Positions 1 through 7,740 of a stretch of 62,502 bases of DNA are shown one piece after another. This DNA is from Verrucomicrobiota bacterium. Its GTDB lineage: Bacteria > Verrucomicrobiota > Verrucomicrobiia > Opitutales > UBA2995. The notes under the pieces are model-generated. The model was given only the letters and a program-made list of their open reading frames with translations. It was not told where the DNA came from and made no database searches. Within the stretch, counting starts at the first letter, position 1; each line of letters begins with the position of its first letter. The stretch covers positions 1-62,502 of the forward strand of contig JAQBYJ010000022.1 in NCBI GenBank assembly GCA_027622555.1. The letters run 5' to 3'. Position numbers and translations under genes: made by a program.

Positions 1-225
1 AGCATAGCGTTAACATTCCTACTTACGTTGCTCGGATCTCCCATATTCAAACGGTCGGCTATCCACGGGTTGGTGGCGCTGGTTTGTTTTCTGAGTTCCC
101 GGGCTAAGGCGATTTTCCAATCCACGGATTTCTTATCCTGATCGATGTGTTTCTGTGTTTTGCGGACCGTATCGACCACGGTGAACCCATCCCTGAACTC
201 GCTAAGATGTTTTCCGTTGTGGCCG
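1..225 (-). pseudogene. C-terminal remnant of a REP-associated/IS200-like transposase family protein
   Basis: On the minus strand one frame stays open from about 265 to the left edge, and its translation contains VDTVRKTQKHID, WKIALARELRKQTSATNPW and IADRLNMGDPSNVSRNV. From memory of the family, the W-x-ALA-x-LR...T...WIA..L.MG pattern is the C-terminal DNA-binding helix region of REP-associated tyrosine transposases (Y1_Tnp/RayT-like). There is no start codon and no N-terminal HUH/tyrosine domain; the recognisable part begins where the HicA-like gene starts on the other strand. The gene runs off the left edge, so its true end is not seen. I infer a 5'-truncated remnant. The assignment rests on a short pattern and could be wrong. 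Confidence 0.4.
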
Positions 226-226
226 C

Positions 227-444
227 ATGAGTAACTGGCCTTCGACGAAATCGAGAAAAGTACTCAAAGCCCTTCTCAAGAATGGCTGGAGCATCAAAAG
301 GGAAGTTCGGGGTCACACAAAATATTACAAAGGGATGGTTGGGATGATTATGTATACGCTTTTCATGAAGGCGTAGAGATTGGTCCCAGGATGCTTGCGC
401 GTATTGCCAAAAGGACCGGCCTCAAACCGGAAGATCTAAGATGA
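227..444 (+). pseudogene. HicA-like toxin, broken by a frameshift
   Basis: From the ATG at 227 the frame reads SRKVLKALLKNGWSIKREV then RGHTKYYKG, the start of a HicA mRNA-interferase fold (alpha helix, then KR..RGH..Y). It soon hits TAG at about 374. Shifting frame inside the G/T-rich stretch near 331-337 restores a second half, DDYVYAFHEGVEIGPRMLAR followed by IAKRTGLKPEDLR, and stops at 442-444. That half matches the expected HicA C-terminal strand and helix (GP.ML..I.K..GL..EDL). Both halves together make about 71 residues, a normal HicA size. No HicB antitoxin lies beside it, which fits a dead toxin whose antitoxin is no longer needed. A sequencing error could also explain the shift. Confidence 0.55.
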
Positions 445-525
445 AAAACTCGAACCAGTCGGTGGTCCAAATCTCCGGAAGCTGCGCTTCCTCCGATTAG
501 ACACCTCGGCGTTCTGAGAAGCAAA

Positions 526-906
526 ATGGTCACGGTTAGCAACTACAAAACTGACAAGTATTACCCAAAAATTGAAAGCGCCTTTGACGCCCTCCTAGCT
601 GAAGGCACGGTGGTTGCATCCGTTGATGTCTTTATGAAAATCGGGAATTTAGAAAAAAGAAAATATGAAGACTGGTGATTCGGACGCATTTCTTGCTTGG
701 AAAGCGTAATAATAGGAAACCTATCAAAGTGTAAGAGAATATTGAGAATAGTTGGGTTCCATGCACACGATCTCGACATGTCCCCAAGTCGAACCGTCTA
801 CAAAAATGGGGAAAAGGGAATTAAGTAGTTTTGAGATTCACGAAAAGCGGAAATCAGAAATTAGAATCGGACTATTCAAGGTGTTTTGTATGGAACAAAC
901 GGGAGT
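526..906 (+). pseudogene. Small protein of unknown function, broken by a stop and a frameshift
   Basis: From ATG 526 the frame gives 50 residues (begins MVTVSNYKTDKYYPKIESAF) and ends at TGA 676. The same frame then stays open as FGRISCLESVIIGNLSKCKR and HAHDLDMSPSRTVYKNGEKG up to TAG 826. Shifting one base gives VLRFTKSGNQKLESDYSRCF, which runs into the start of the next open frame. The three pieces read as one protein of about 125 residues. I recall similar small proteins with W-x-FGR-PYLE...NLSK...RILR...H.HDL signatures in Verrucomicrobia-like genomes, function unknown, but cannot check this here. The 3' limit is approximate. It sits directly before the RHH antitoxin and may once have been its partner. 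Confidence 0.5.
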
Positions 907-980
907 CTTACCTTAATTGGAAACAGAATCACAACAAGCCGTGTGATCAAAGACTATTTAAAGGAACTGGAGGAATTAAA

Positions 981-1250
981 ATGAACAAAAGCGAAGAAAA
1001 AGAAATTATAGAGGCATACGAATCTGGGGAAGCAGTCCTCGAAAAACCATCCAAGGAACTCTTAGCTCAATTGGCCATCGCCGGCGAGAACACTTTTAAG
1101 AAGGATAAGAGAATAAACATCCGCTTAAGCAGTCATGACCTGTTGGGGATTCAGCGTAAAGCAGTCCAGAAGGGAATACCCCATCAGGCACAGATCTCTG
1201 GATTAATCTACCAATACGTGGAGGGTGACCTACTCGAAAAACAAAGATAG
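981..1250 (+). CDS. CopG/ribbon-helix-helix-type antitoxin
   Basis: This 89-residue protein reads as a DNA-binding antitoxin: an acidic helical N-terminus (MNKSEEKEIIEAYESGE), then TFKKDKRINIRLSSHDL, a basic beta strand followed by a helix, and GIPHQAQISGLIYQYVEGDL, the second helix. The K-D-x-R-I-N-I-R-x-S-x-x-D-L...GIP.Q..I....H/YV.G.L pattern is familiar from CopG-like antitoxins of toxin-antitoxin modules. The frame is also open upstream to 831, but that part is debris of the preceding pseudogene. The ATG at 981 is chosen because GGAGG at 969-973 is correctly spaced, a strong Shine-Dalgarno site that most genes here lack. No intact toxin is adjacent, so it is an orphan or regulates something else. 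Confidence 0.7.
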   Translation: MNKSEEKEIIEAYESGEAVLEKPSKELLAQLAIAGENTFKKDKRINIRLSSHDLLGIQRKAVQKGIPHQAQISGLIYQYVEGDLLEKQR

Positions 1251-1382
1251 AGAATAAGTTGCTTCACGAAACCTGGACAAGCCGGTTCCGTGAGCTCGGT
1301 GTTCACTGAAAAGTGAATTCCCGAATCCTGTTCTATCAGTTTTCAATCAAAAAAACCCTTGGACTAATCTTTCGAGAACAAA
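1251..1382. other. Intergenic stretch after the antitoxin
   Basis: No gene is supported. The frame track ends at 1250, and nothing in this stretch resembles a toxin reading frame on either strand. Confidence 0.4.
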
Positions 1383-1414
1383 AAAAGACCCTGCCATAAA
1401 GGCAGGGTCTTTTG
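1383..1414 (-). terminator. Rho-independent terminator after glnK
   Basis: A strong hairpin has arms AAAGACCCTGCC (1384-1395) and GGCAGGGTCTTT (1401-1412) around a 5-base loop, with A and T runs on both flanks. On the minus strand it lies 25 bases behind the glnK stop and is followed by a T run. Because the flanks are symmetrical, it may also stop transcription arriving from the antitoxin side. Confidence 0.85.
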
Positions 1415-1438
1415 AAATGACTTAATTAAGCACCAACG

Positions 1439-1777
<339 letters not shown>

Positions 1778-1840
1778 TTATTGTACCTTTATTTAAATTT
1801 TTGATTTATGATTATTTGTTAGTTTCTGTGGAAACAAGCA

Positions 1841-3253
1841 TTAACGGCTCGCATGACCGAAGTCCGGGTATGCTTCCTGACCATGCTCTCCGATATCGAG
1901 ACCTTCCGACTCTTCTTCTGCTGAGACTCTAATTCCCATGACTGCCTTTACAATAAGGCAAACAACAAACGAGAAGACAAAGGCAAAGATTGAAACAGAT
2001 GCTGTTCCGATAAGCTGAGTGAAGAAACTGAGATCTTCATTGCCACCGTTAAAGAACGGAATACCTACAGCGAGAGTTCCAAAAATTCCGCAAACGCCGT
2101 GGACGGAAATGGCTCCAACCGGATCATCAACCTTGATCTTGTCAAAGAACAGGATCGAGACCACTACAAGCACTCCAGCGATAAGACCAATAACGACAGC
2201 CGACCACAAGGTTACCGAGTCGGCACCGGCGGTAATTCCCACCAGACCAGCCAGAATTCCGTTAAGAGCCATGGACAAATCGGGTTTCTTCAACAATCCC
2301 CATGAGAAAAAAATGGAAGAAAATCCACCAGCTGCAGCGGCGAGCGCTGTGGTTACAAATACATAGGAAACGGCTTCAGGATTAGCACTTAAAACAGATC
2401 CTCCATTGAATCCAAACCAACCCAGGAAAAGTAAGAATACTCCCATGGTTGCGAGTGGCATGCTATGACCGAGGATGGGGCGAATTCTGCCACCTTCAAG
2501 GTATTTACCTTTACGGGCACCCAGCACCAATACGGCTGCTAGAGCGGCGAAACCACCGAACGCATGAACCAGGGTTGATCCGGCAAAGTCGTAAAAACCC
2601 ATTTCCGCCAACCAGCCTCCGCCCCATTTCCAAAATCCGGTAATCGGGTAAGCAACCAATACGATCAAAGTTCCGATTACCATGAAGCTACCGAGCTTGA
2701 TACGCTCAGCAACGGCACCAGAAACAATCGTGGCCGCTGTGGCCGCAAACATCGCCTGGAAAATAAAGTCGGCCCACCCCGTCATACAGAGCGCAGTGCC
2801 TCCATATGAAAAATCAGTACCGCCAGAAGCAGCCATAGAAATAGGAGATCCTAAAGCGAACCAGCCACCGGCAAAGTCAGTTCCAGGATACATGGCGTTG
2901 AATCCCCAAACCGCATAAGTCAAAAGACCCATACAAATAATAAACACATTCTTAAAGAGTATGTTTACCGTGTTCTTCGATTGGGTGAGTCCACTTTCTA
3001 GAGTCGCAAATCCCAAATGCATTATGAACACGAGACCAGCAGCGATAAGCGTCCAAAGCACACTAATGGTAAAGAAATCAAATGTTTCTCCGTATTTGGC
3101 TTTTAGGGCGAGGTAATCTTTATCGGGCGCAGCGGTTTCGGCAACAGCTGCAGCAGCATCAGCAAGCTCGGTCTGAGCAAAGCCATGCGTTGCGAAGCTG
3201 AACACAGCTAGCAAGGTAACGGCAGTGAATATTAATGGTTTTAGTTTCTTCAT
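1841..3253 (-). CDS. amtB: Ammonium transporter, Amt/MEP family
   Basis: This 470-residue inner membrane channel passes ammonium/ammonia. It begins with a cleavable signal peptide (MKKLKPLIFTAVTLLAVFSF...THGFAQ), typical of AmtB with a periplasmic N-terminus, followed by an extra Ala-rich segment before the first membrane helix. The hydrophobic helices include the family features DFAGSTLVHAFGGFAALAAV and GAISVHGVCGIFGTLAVGI, whose two histidines form the twin-His pore motif. The C-terminal tail (SAEEESEGLDIGEHGQEAYP) is the cytosolic region contacted by GlnK. A sigma-54 promoter lies about 60 bases upstream, so expression should rise under nitrogen limitation through an NtrC-type activator not present in this window. 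Confidence 0.96.
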   Translation of the reverse strand: MKKLKPLIFTAVTLLAVFSFATHGFAQTELADAAAAVAETAAPDKDYLALKAKYGETFDFFTISVLWTLIAAGLVFIMHLGFATLESGLTQSKNTVNILFKNVFIICMGLLTYAVWGFNAMYPGTDFAGGWFALGSPISMAASGGTDFSYGGTALCMTGWADFIFQAMFAATAATIVSGAVAERIKLGSFMVIGTLIVLVAYPITGFWKWGGGWLAEMGFYDFAGSTLVHAFGGFAALAAVLVLGARKGKYLEGGRIRPILGHSMPLATMGVFLLFLGWFGFNGGSVLSANPEAVSYVFVTTALAAAAGGFSSIFFSWGLLKKPDLSMALNGILAGLVGITAGADSVTLWSAVVIGLIAGVLVVVSILFFDKIKVDDPVGAISVHGVCGIFGTLAVGIPFFNGGNEDLSFFTQLIGTASVSIFAFVFSFVVCLIVKAVMGIRVSAEEESEGLDIGEHGQEAYPDFGHASR

Positions 3254-3314
3254 GTGGTGATCAGTTAGCTATCAATGTTTAGATGGTTATGAGCCGGAAT
3301 TCTCCTTTGAGCTT

Positions 3315-3330
3315 AGCAACTGATATGCCA
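3315..3330 (-). promoter_or_regulatory. Sigma-54 promoter of amtB-glnK
   Basis: Read on the minus strand the sequence is TGGCATATCAGTTGCT. It matches the sigma-54 consensus TGGCAYRNNNNTTGCW at every defined position, with the -24 GG and -12 GC correctly spaced. The predicted transcription start is about 50 bases before the amtB ATG. Position, orientation and the nitrogen-control operon all agree. Confidence 0.85.
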
Positions 3331-3564
3331 ACGCCGTCCACGGATAAAAAAATATTTCCGCATACCTCCTAATCCACTAACTACCATTCATTTATAAAAC
3401 CTGATGCGTTTTGTCAGGCTGATGCAGAAAAGAACAGAGGATGAGTGGATTGAACGAAAATGAATTATTTTAAGCCTTATTATGAAAACAATTCCCTCAT
3501 TATCGCACGCTACACGGAGACACTGGTCGATTTTGACCAGTCGAGTGGAACTGCCCGTACATAG
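3331..3564. other. Intergenic region upstream of the amtB promoter
   Basis: No gene is supported. The stretch contains an inverted repeat at 3522-3541, treated separately, and is the place where an enhancer for a sigma-54 activator would be expected. I see no good match to the proteobacterial NtrC site. Confidence 0.5.
3522..3541. repeat. Perfect 7-base inverted repeat, possible operator
   Basis: Arms ACTGGTC and GACCAGT flank a 6-base spacer. It lies about 190 bases upstream of the sigma-54 promoter and just behind the aspS terminator. There is no T run, so a terminator is unlikely. A binding site for a dimeric activator is possible but unproven. Confidence 0.4.
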
Positions 3565-3595
3565 AAAACCTCACCCATAATTGGATGAGGTTTTT
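3565..3595 (-). terminator. Rho-independent terminator after aspS
   Basis: The hairpin arms AAAACCTCA and TGAGGTTTT are extended inward by CC/GG with one mismatch and a short AT-rich loop. On the minus strand it starts 18 bases after the aspS stop and ends in a T run. Confidence 0.75.
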
Positions 3596-3612
3596 GAAAC
3601 TCTAAATCGTGA

Positions 3613-5409
3613 CTACTTTTTTTCTACTACGATGGTCTGAATATGCAGATCGCGTAGCTGCCGCTCAGTGGCTGGTCCGGGACTCTTCGACATCAAGCAC
3701 TGGCCTTTCTGATTTTTTGGAAATGCAATCACGTCGCGAATACTCGGCGAACCGGTCAATAGCCCGATGATACGATCAAGCCCCAATGCAATACCACCGT
3801 GAGGGGGAGCACCGTATCGGAATGCATTTACCATGTATCCGAAACGATCCTCAATAACGTCCTTGGGAAGTTGAAGTACTTCTTCGAACACTTTTTGCTG
3901 AAGCCCAGGCTGATGGATACGAATACTTCCGCCACCCATTTCCATGCCATTGAGAACCAAATCGTAATGCTGCCCCCGGACTTTCTTAGGATCTTCGTCC
4001 AGGTATTTCATATCTTCGACCACAGGTGCGGTGAACGGATGGTGAGCAGAAACAAATCGTCCTGCTTCATCGTCATAGACCATGAGCGGAAATTCGATCA
4101 CCCAGAAAAAGTCCCATCGAGTGGAATCAATTTCCAAACGACCGCGCTTTTTAAGTAATTCCGCTGCTTCCAGGCGCACCTTGCCCAGTATGGAGCAACT
4201 TCTCTCCCAATCGGCGGCCATGAAGAAAACGATATCTCCGTCAACGACATCCATCTGTTCCTTGATCGCGGCTATTTCTTCATCACTAAAGAATTTAAGA
4301 ATCGGCGATTTCCATTCTCCACCGTCACGGGCCTTAATGAAAGCCAGGCCTTTGGCACCCATGTTTACCGCCATGTCTGTTAAATACTTGAGCTCGCCCT
4401 CGGTGATATCGGAAAGTCCCTTGGCATTGATCGCTTTTACGCTACCACCACCCTTGATCACTGAGTTAAACACTTTGAATTCCGAATTCTTAAACAGGTC
4501 GTTCAGGTCTGTAAGTGGCATACCAAAGCGACGGTCGGGCTTGTCGCTTCCGAAGTTATTCATGGCATCGAGATAAGACATCCGTTCAAACGGAGTTGGA
4601 ATATCCACATCGAGGATTCCTTTCCAAACAGCCTTCATCATCCCTTCGATCAAGGCATACATGTCTTCACGATCGATGAACGACATTTCGATATCGACCT
4701 GGGTAAACTCGGGTTGGCGGTCCGCTCGGCCATCCTCGTCGCGGAAACAACGCGCCAATTGGAAATAGCGTTCTACTCCGGCAACCATAAGCATTTGCTT
4801 ATACTGCTGCGGGGACTGAGCTAACGCATAAAACTCACCGGGGTTCACTCGGCTGGGCACCAGGTATTCACGAGCTCCTTCGGGAGTACTCTTAAACAGC
4901 ATGGGAGTCTCCACTTCGAGGAATCCCTCAGAGTCCATGTAATCACGGATAATTTTTGAAGTACGGTGCCTGATCCTTAGGGTCTTCAAGTTCTTGGGAC
5001 GACGCAGATCCAGGTACCGATAGGTCAGGCGAAGATCCTCGTTTACTTTGTCCCCTTTTTCATCGTCGATCGGAAACGGAGGAGTTTCCGAAGCATTCAG
5101 CATTTTAAAGCTTTGAGCCTGGACTTCAATATCACCGGTGGCGAGACGGCTGTTAACCGCATCGTTCTCGCGGGCGGTAACTACGCCGTTCACCAGAATA
5201 ACGCTCTCCGGCTTCAAATGATGCAATTCCTTGGCCAGAGCATCCTGAGTATTGGGATTGAAAACTACCTGGGTAATGCCCTCCCGGTCGCGCAAGTCGA
5301 CGAATAATACGCCTCCATGGTCGCGAACCGAATCAATCCATCCAGTCAGAATAGCCGAAGATTCTATATCGGCTGACCTGAGTTCCCCGCAATGATGCGT
5401 CCGTTTCAT
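3613..5409 (-). CDS. aspS: Aspartate--tRNA ligase
   Basis: This is a class II aminoacyl-tRNA synthetase charging tRNA-Asp, and perhaps tRNA-Asn in species lacking AsnRS. The anticodon-binding OB domain is at the N-terminus (GWIDSVRDHGGVLFVDLRDR). Next come class II motif 1 (FLEVETPMLFKSTPEGAREY), motif 2 (YFQLARCFRDEDGRADRQPE), the bacterial GAD insertion in the middle, and motif 3 (GGIALGLDRIIGLLTG). The open frame extends 40 codons upstream to 5529, but those residues are not family-like. The Met at 5409 (MKRTHHCGELR) gives 598 residues, the normal bacterial AspRS length, so it is chosen. The gene is monocistronic or leads from an unidentified promoter between 5410 and 5531. Confidence 0.96.
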   Translation of the reverse strand: MKRTHHCGELRSADIESSAILTGWIDSVRDHGGVLFVDLRDREGITQVVFNPNTQDALAKELHHLKPESVILVNGVVTARENDAVNSRLATGDIEVQAQSFKMLNASETPPFPIDDEKGDKVNEDLRLTYRYLDLRRPKNLKTLRIRHRTSKIIRDYMDSEGFLEVETPMLFKSTPEGAREYLVPSRVNPGEFYALAQSPQQYKQMLMVAGVERYFQLARCFRDEDGRADRQPEFTQVDIEMSFIDREDMYALIEGMMKAVWKGILDVDIPTPFERMSYLDAMNNFGSDKPDRRFGMPLTDLNDLFKNSEFKVFNSVIKGGGSVKAINAKGLSDITEGELKYLTDMAVNMGAKGLAFIKARDGGEWKSPILKFFSDEEIAAIKEQMDVVDGDIVFFMAADWERSCSILGKVRLEAAELLKKRGRLEIDSTRWDFFWVIEFPLMVYDDEAGRFVSAHHPFTAPVVEDMKYLDEDPKKVRGQHYDLVLNGMEMGGGSIRIHQPGLQQKVFEEVLQLPKDVIEDRFGYMVNAFRYGAPPHGGIALGLDRIIGLLTGSPSIRDVIAFPKNQKGQCLMSKSPGPATERQLRDLHIQTIVVEKK

Positions 5410-5531
5410 GTGATTTCTTTCGTTCGAAGTGATTTCCCTCAGTGGGAAAATGAAAAGCTGGCTATAAACCGAAACTAAGGAGGAGAAATCAAACTTAATT
5501 TTGAGGTATAAAAACCATGGAATAATCAATA

Positions 5532-7739
5532 TCAGTCGAGGCGCCGCGTCAAAGCGGTCACATTTCCTACTTCATCCTCGATTTCTACCAACAAGCTGCG
5601 GTCAGAACCTTTCGGAGAATTGAGGATAAGTTCGAACGTTTCCAAGGATTCATCAAGAATACCATCTTCCGGGTGAATGGAGTCTTTATCGTTTCCATTT
5701 AGTCGGTAGGTGACTTGACGGATGAGGCTGGTATTGTCCGAAGCGGTCAAATTCAAGGTCACCTCATCTCCGTCACGATCGTAGCTATTTATCAGGATGA
5801 TGGGTGGGGTGTTGTCTATAAGAAACACCTCACTGATAAGCTCCCCCGTTTTCGCTTCCGATGCGGGATTAGTCGGATCATCGGTCACCGTGACCTTAAG
5901 AAGATAATAACCATCCTTAAATCCTTGGGTCGTAAAGGAGAGATAATTCTCCTCCTGGTCCTCTGATAAGGTGATCCAGGTATTTTCCCCCAATGCGGAC
6001 AGTTTCACGGTAAACAATAAGTCATCTGCATTTCCATCCATGGATCTCCACACCGCAGTTCGAGCACCGGGTTTTGGAAATAATTTCACCTGGTCTGGTT
6101 TGTTTTCGAGTTTGCTGAATTCCTCTTCAACACCCGTGCTCAAACTTCGCGCCAAATCCACATTGGGTGCGGTAGTCTGGGTAGTAAACTTTCTCGCTTC
6201 ATATCCTGAGCCCAAAACTTTTATACTGGTTACAAGCGGTGCCAAATTTTGAGTTCTCGAGAAGAAACGAATCTGATGAACCGCGGGTGCTTCTTCGTTT
6301 TCAAACAAGACTCTATATTGCATAAAACGGGATGGAGGAAGTGGATTACGAAAAACACCGCGTTCGCCGCTCAACGAGACCCAATCGGACCACGTCCGAT
6401 CCGGGCTTTCCAAATTACCACCTCGAACCTCAACTCCGACCTGGCCATCAGCCAAAGGCTCGCTGAACACCTGGAAACTGCCAAACTGAGATACGTGATC
6501 CAAATCGACAACTTCAGATTCGTAGAACCCCACAGAAGCTTTGGTGGTATCCAACTTCAATATTCGCCCTGGATTGCTGCACACAAGATAGAACATCCCC
6601 TCCTTTTTAAGCGGAACAATGCCAGTTATCTCTCCGCTTGAATCCAACGAATGGAGCAGTGACCAGTCACTTGGTTTTGTTACCTCGTAAAGTTTCCCTT
6701 CACTTCCGGTACCTAAAATGAGATGCCCGTTTGGTAACTGTGCCATTGAATAAATAGATACTTTATTTTCCAACCACCAATTCGTCACAAACCCGTCTGG
6801 ATCCATCCAGTAAACGACTCCAGAGTCCCCATCTTTCCCGGAAACAGTGAGCCCATAATAGGAAGGAGATTTGTCATTGCCGCTCGAAGGTTCGTCAGAG
6901 TCGGCAAAGAAAGAACTGCCAGAAGAATTGTTCGATTGGCTACTTGAAGAACTCGATGAAGTGCTTTTCTTTACAACTGTGGCTCGGCTGGGTTGATTGA
7001 ACGAACTAAAAAAAATGGATCCATCAGGCTGTGGAAGTATGGTCCGGACTTCTCTTTCACCGGTCGAGTAAATCACCTCTCCTTCCCCTTCGGCATCAAT
7101 GCGATATAACAGGCCGTGAGTCGCACTACCAGCGAGTAGGTGACCATCTGCTTCGAACGCCAAGGAGGTTATGTGCGTTTCCTCGGAATCAAAAAATACT
7201 TCCGCTTCTGGAGATTTGGAGCGGGTATTGATTCGATAAATCTTCCCATGCGAACCCGTGGCGAGGTATAACTGGTCGCCACTAAAAACCATATCCCAGA
7301 CATATTCGTCCGGTAGTTTTAAGAAAACGTCCACATCGCCGTCACGGGAAATGCGGTAGAGCATTCCATCGGGAGATACCGATACATATACCTGATCCCG
7401 ACTATCAATTGCTAATGCCCGAGCCATCAGCCGATTTGGCTCAAATACGGTGGTAACCTCACCATCTGCCCCTACCTTATAAATTACGCCTTCATTTCCG
7501 CTCCCAAGATACAGGTTTCCTTTGGAATCCAATTCGACGTCCCACAAGATGGGTGCATCAATCTCAGCAAGTGTTTCCAAAGACGGAGCAGGTAACAAAT
7601 ATCCATTGGTGTGAAGCGAGACCTGACTCAATTTACCCTTGCTGAATTGCTCGAAAGATTGGTGGACCGTTTCAATAGTGCGTCCGGTTAATAATGCACC
7701 GGAGACCAGGAAAGCAAAGGCGACTTGAGTAAGTTTCAT
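5532..7739 (-). CDS. Secreted beta-propeller protein of unknown function
   Basis: The product is about 735 residues with a signal peptide (MKLTQVAFAFLVSGALLTGR). Residues 50-380 hold repeated WDVELDSKGNLYLGSGNEG-, VYVSPDG-, GHLLAGSATHGLLYRID-like blades, typical of NHL/SMP-30-type propellers that often bind ligands or proteins. A Ser-rich linker (seven consecutive Ser near 265, then Asn/Ser) interrupts the propeller. The C-terminal half looks like Ig/Fn3-like domains (VTSIKVLGSGYE..., PPIILINSYDRDGDEVTLNL). No catalytic motif is recognised. An ATG at 7751 would overlap the preceding S55 gene by 11 bases, and the ATG at 7739 leaves no overlap; neither has a Shine-Dalgarno site. The gene probably forms an operon with the S55 gene, so the two products may act together in the envelope. 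Confidence 0.8.
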   Translation of the reverse strand: MKLTQVAFAFLVSGALLTGRTIETVHQSFEQFSKGKLSQVSLHTNGYLLPAPSLETLAEIDAPILWDVELDSKGNLYLGSGNEGVIYKVGADGEVTTVFEPNRLMARALAIDSRDQVYVSVSPDGMLYRISRDGDVDVFLKLPDEYVWDMVFSGDQLYLATGSHGKIYRINTRSKSPEAEVFFDSEETHITSLAFEADGHLLAGSATHGLLYRIDAEGEGEVIYSTGEREVRTILPQPDGSIFFSSFNQPSRATVVKKSTSSSSSSSQSNNSSGSSFFADSDEPSSGNDKSPSYYGLTVSGKDGDSGVVYWMDPDGFVTNWWLENKVSIYSMAQLPNGHLILGTGSEGKLYEVTKPSDWSLLHSLDSSGEITGIVPLKKEGMFYLVCSNPGRILKLDTTKASVGFYESEVVDLDHVSQFGSFQVFSEPLADGQVGVEVRGGNLESPDRTWSDWVSLSGERGVFRNPLPPSRFMQYRVLFENEEAPAVHQIRFFSRTQNLAPLVTSIKVLGSGYEARKFTTQTTAPNVDLARSLSTGVEEEFSKLENKPDQVKLFPKPGARTAVWRSMDGNADDLLFTVKLSALGENTWITLSEDQEENYLSFTTQGFKDGYYLLKVTVTDDPTNPASEAKTGELISEVFLIDNTPPIILINSYDRDGDEVTLNLTASDNTSLIRQVTYRLNGNDKDSIHPEDGILDESLETFELILNSPKGSDRSLLVEIEDEVGNVTALTRRLD

Positions 7740-7740
7740 A

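Noticed and set aside
104-316. 70-residue open frame on the minus strand at the left edge
   Set aside because: It overlaps the HicA-like remnant and the transposase-like frame, and its translation looks random; the other minus frame reads as a recognisable C-terminal domain instead.
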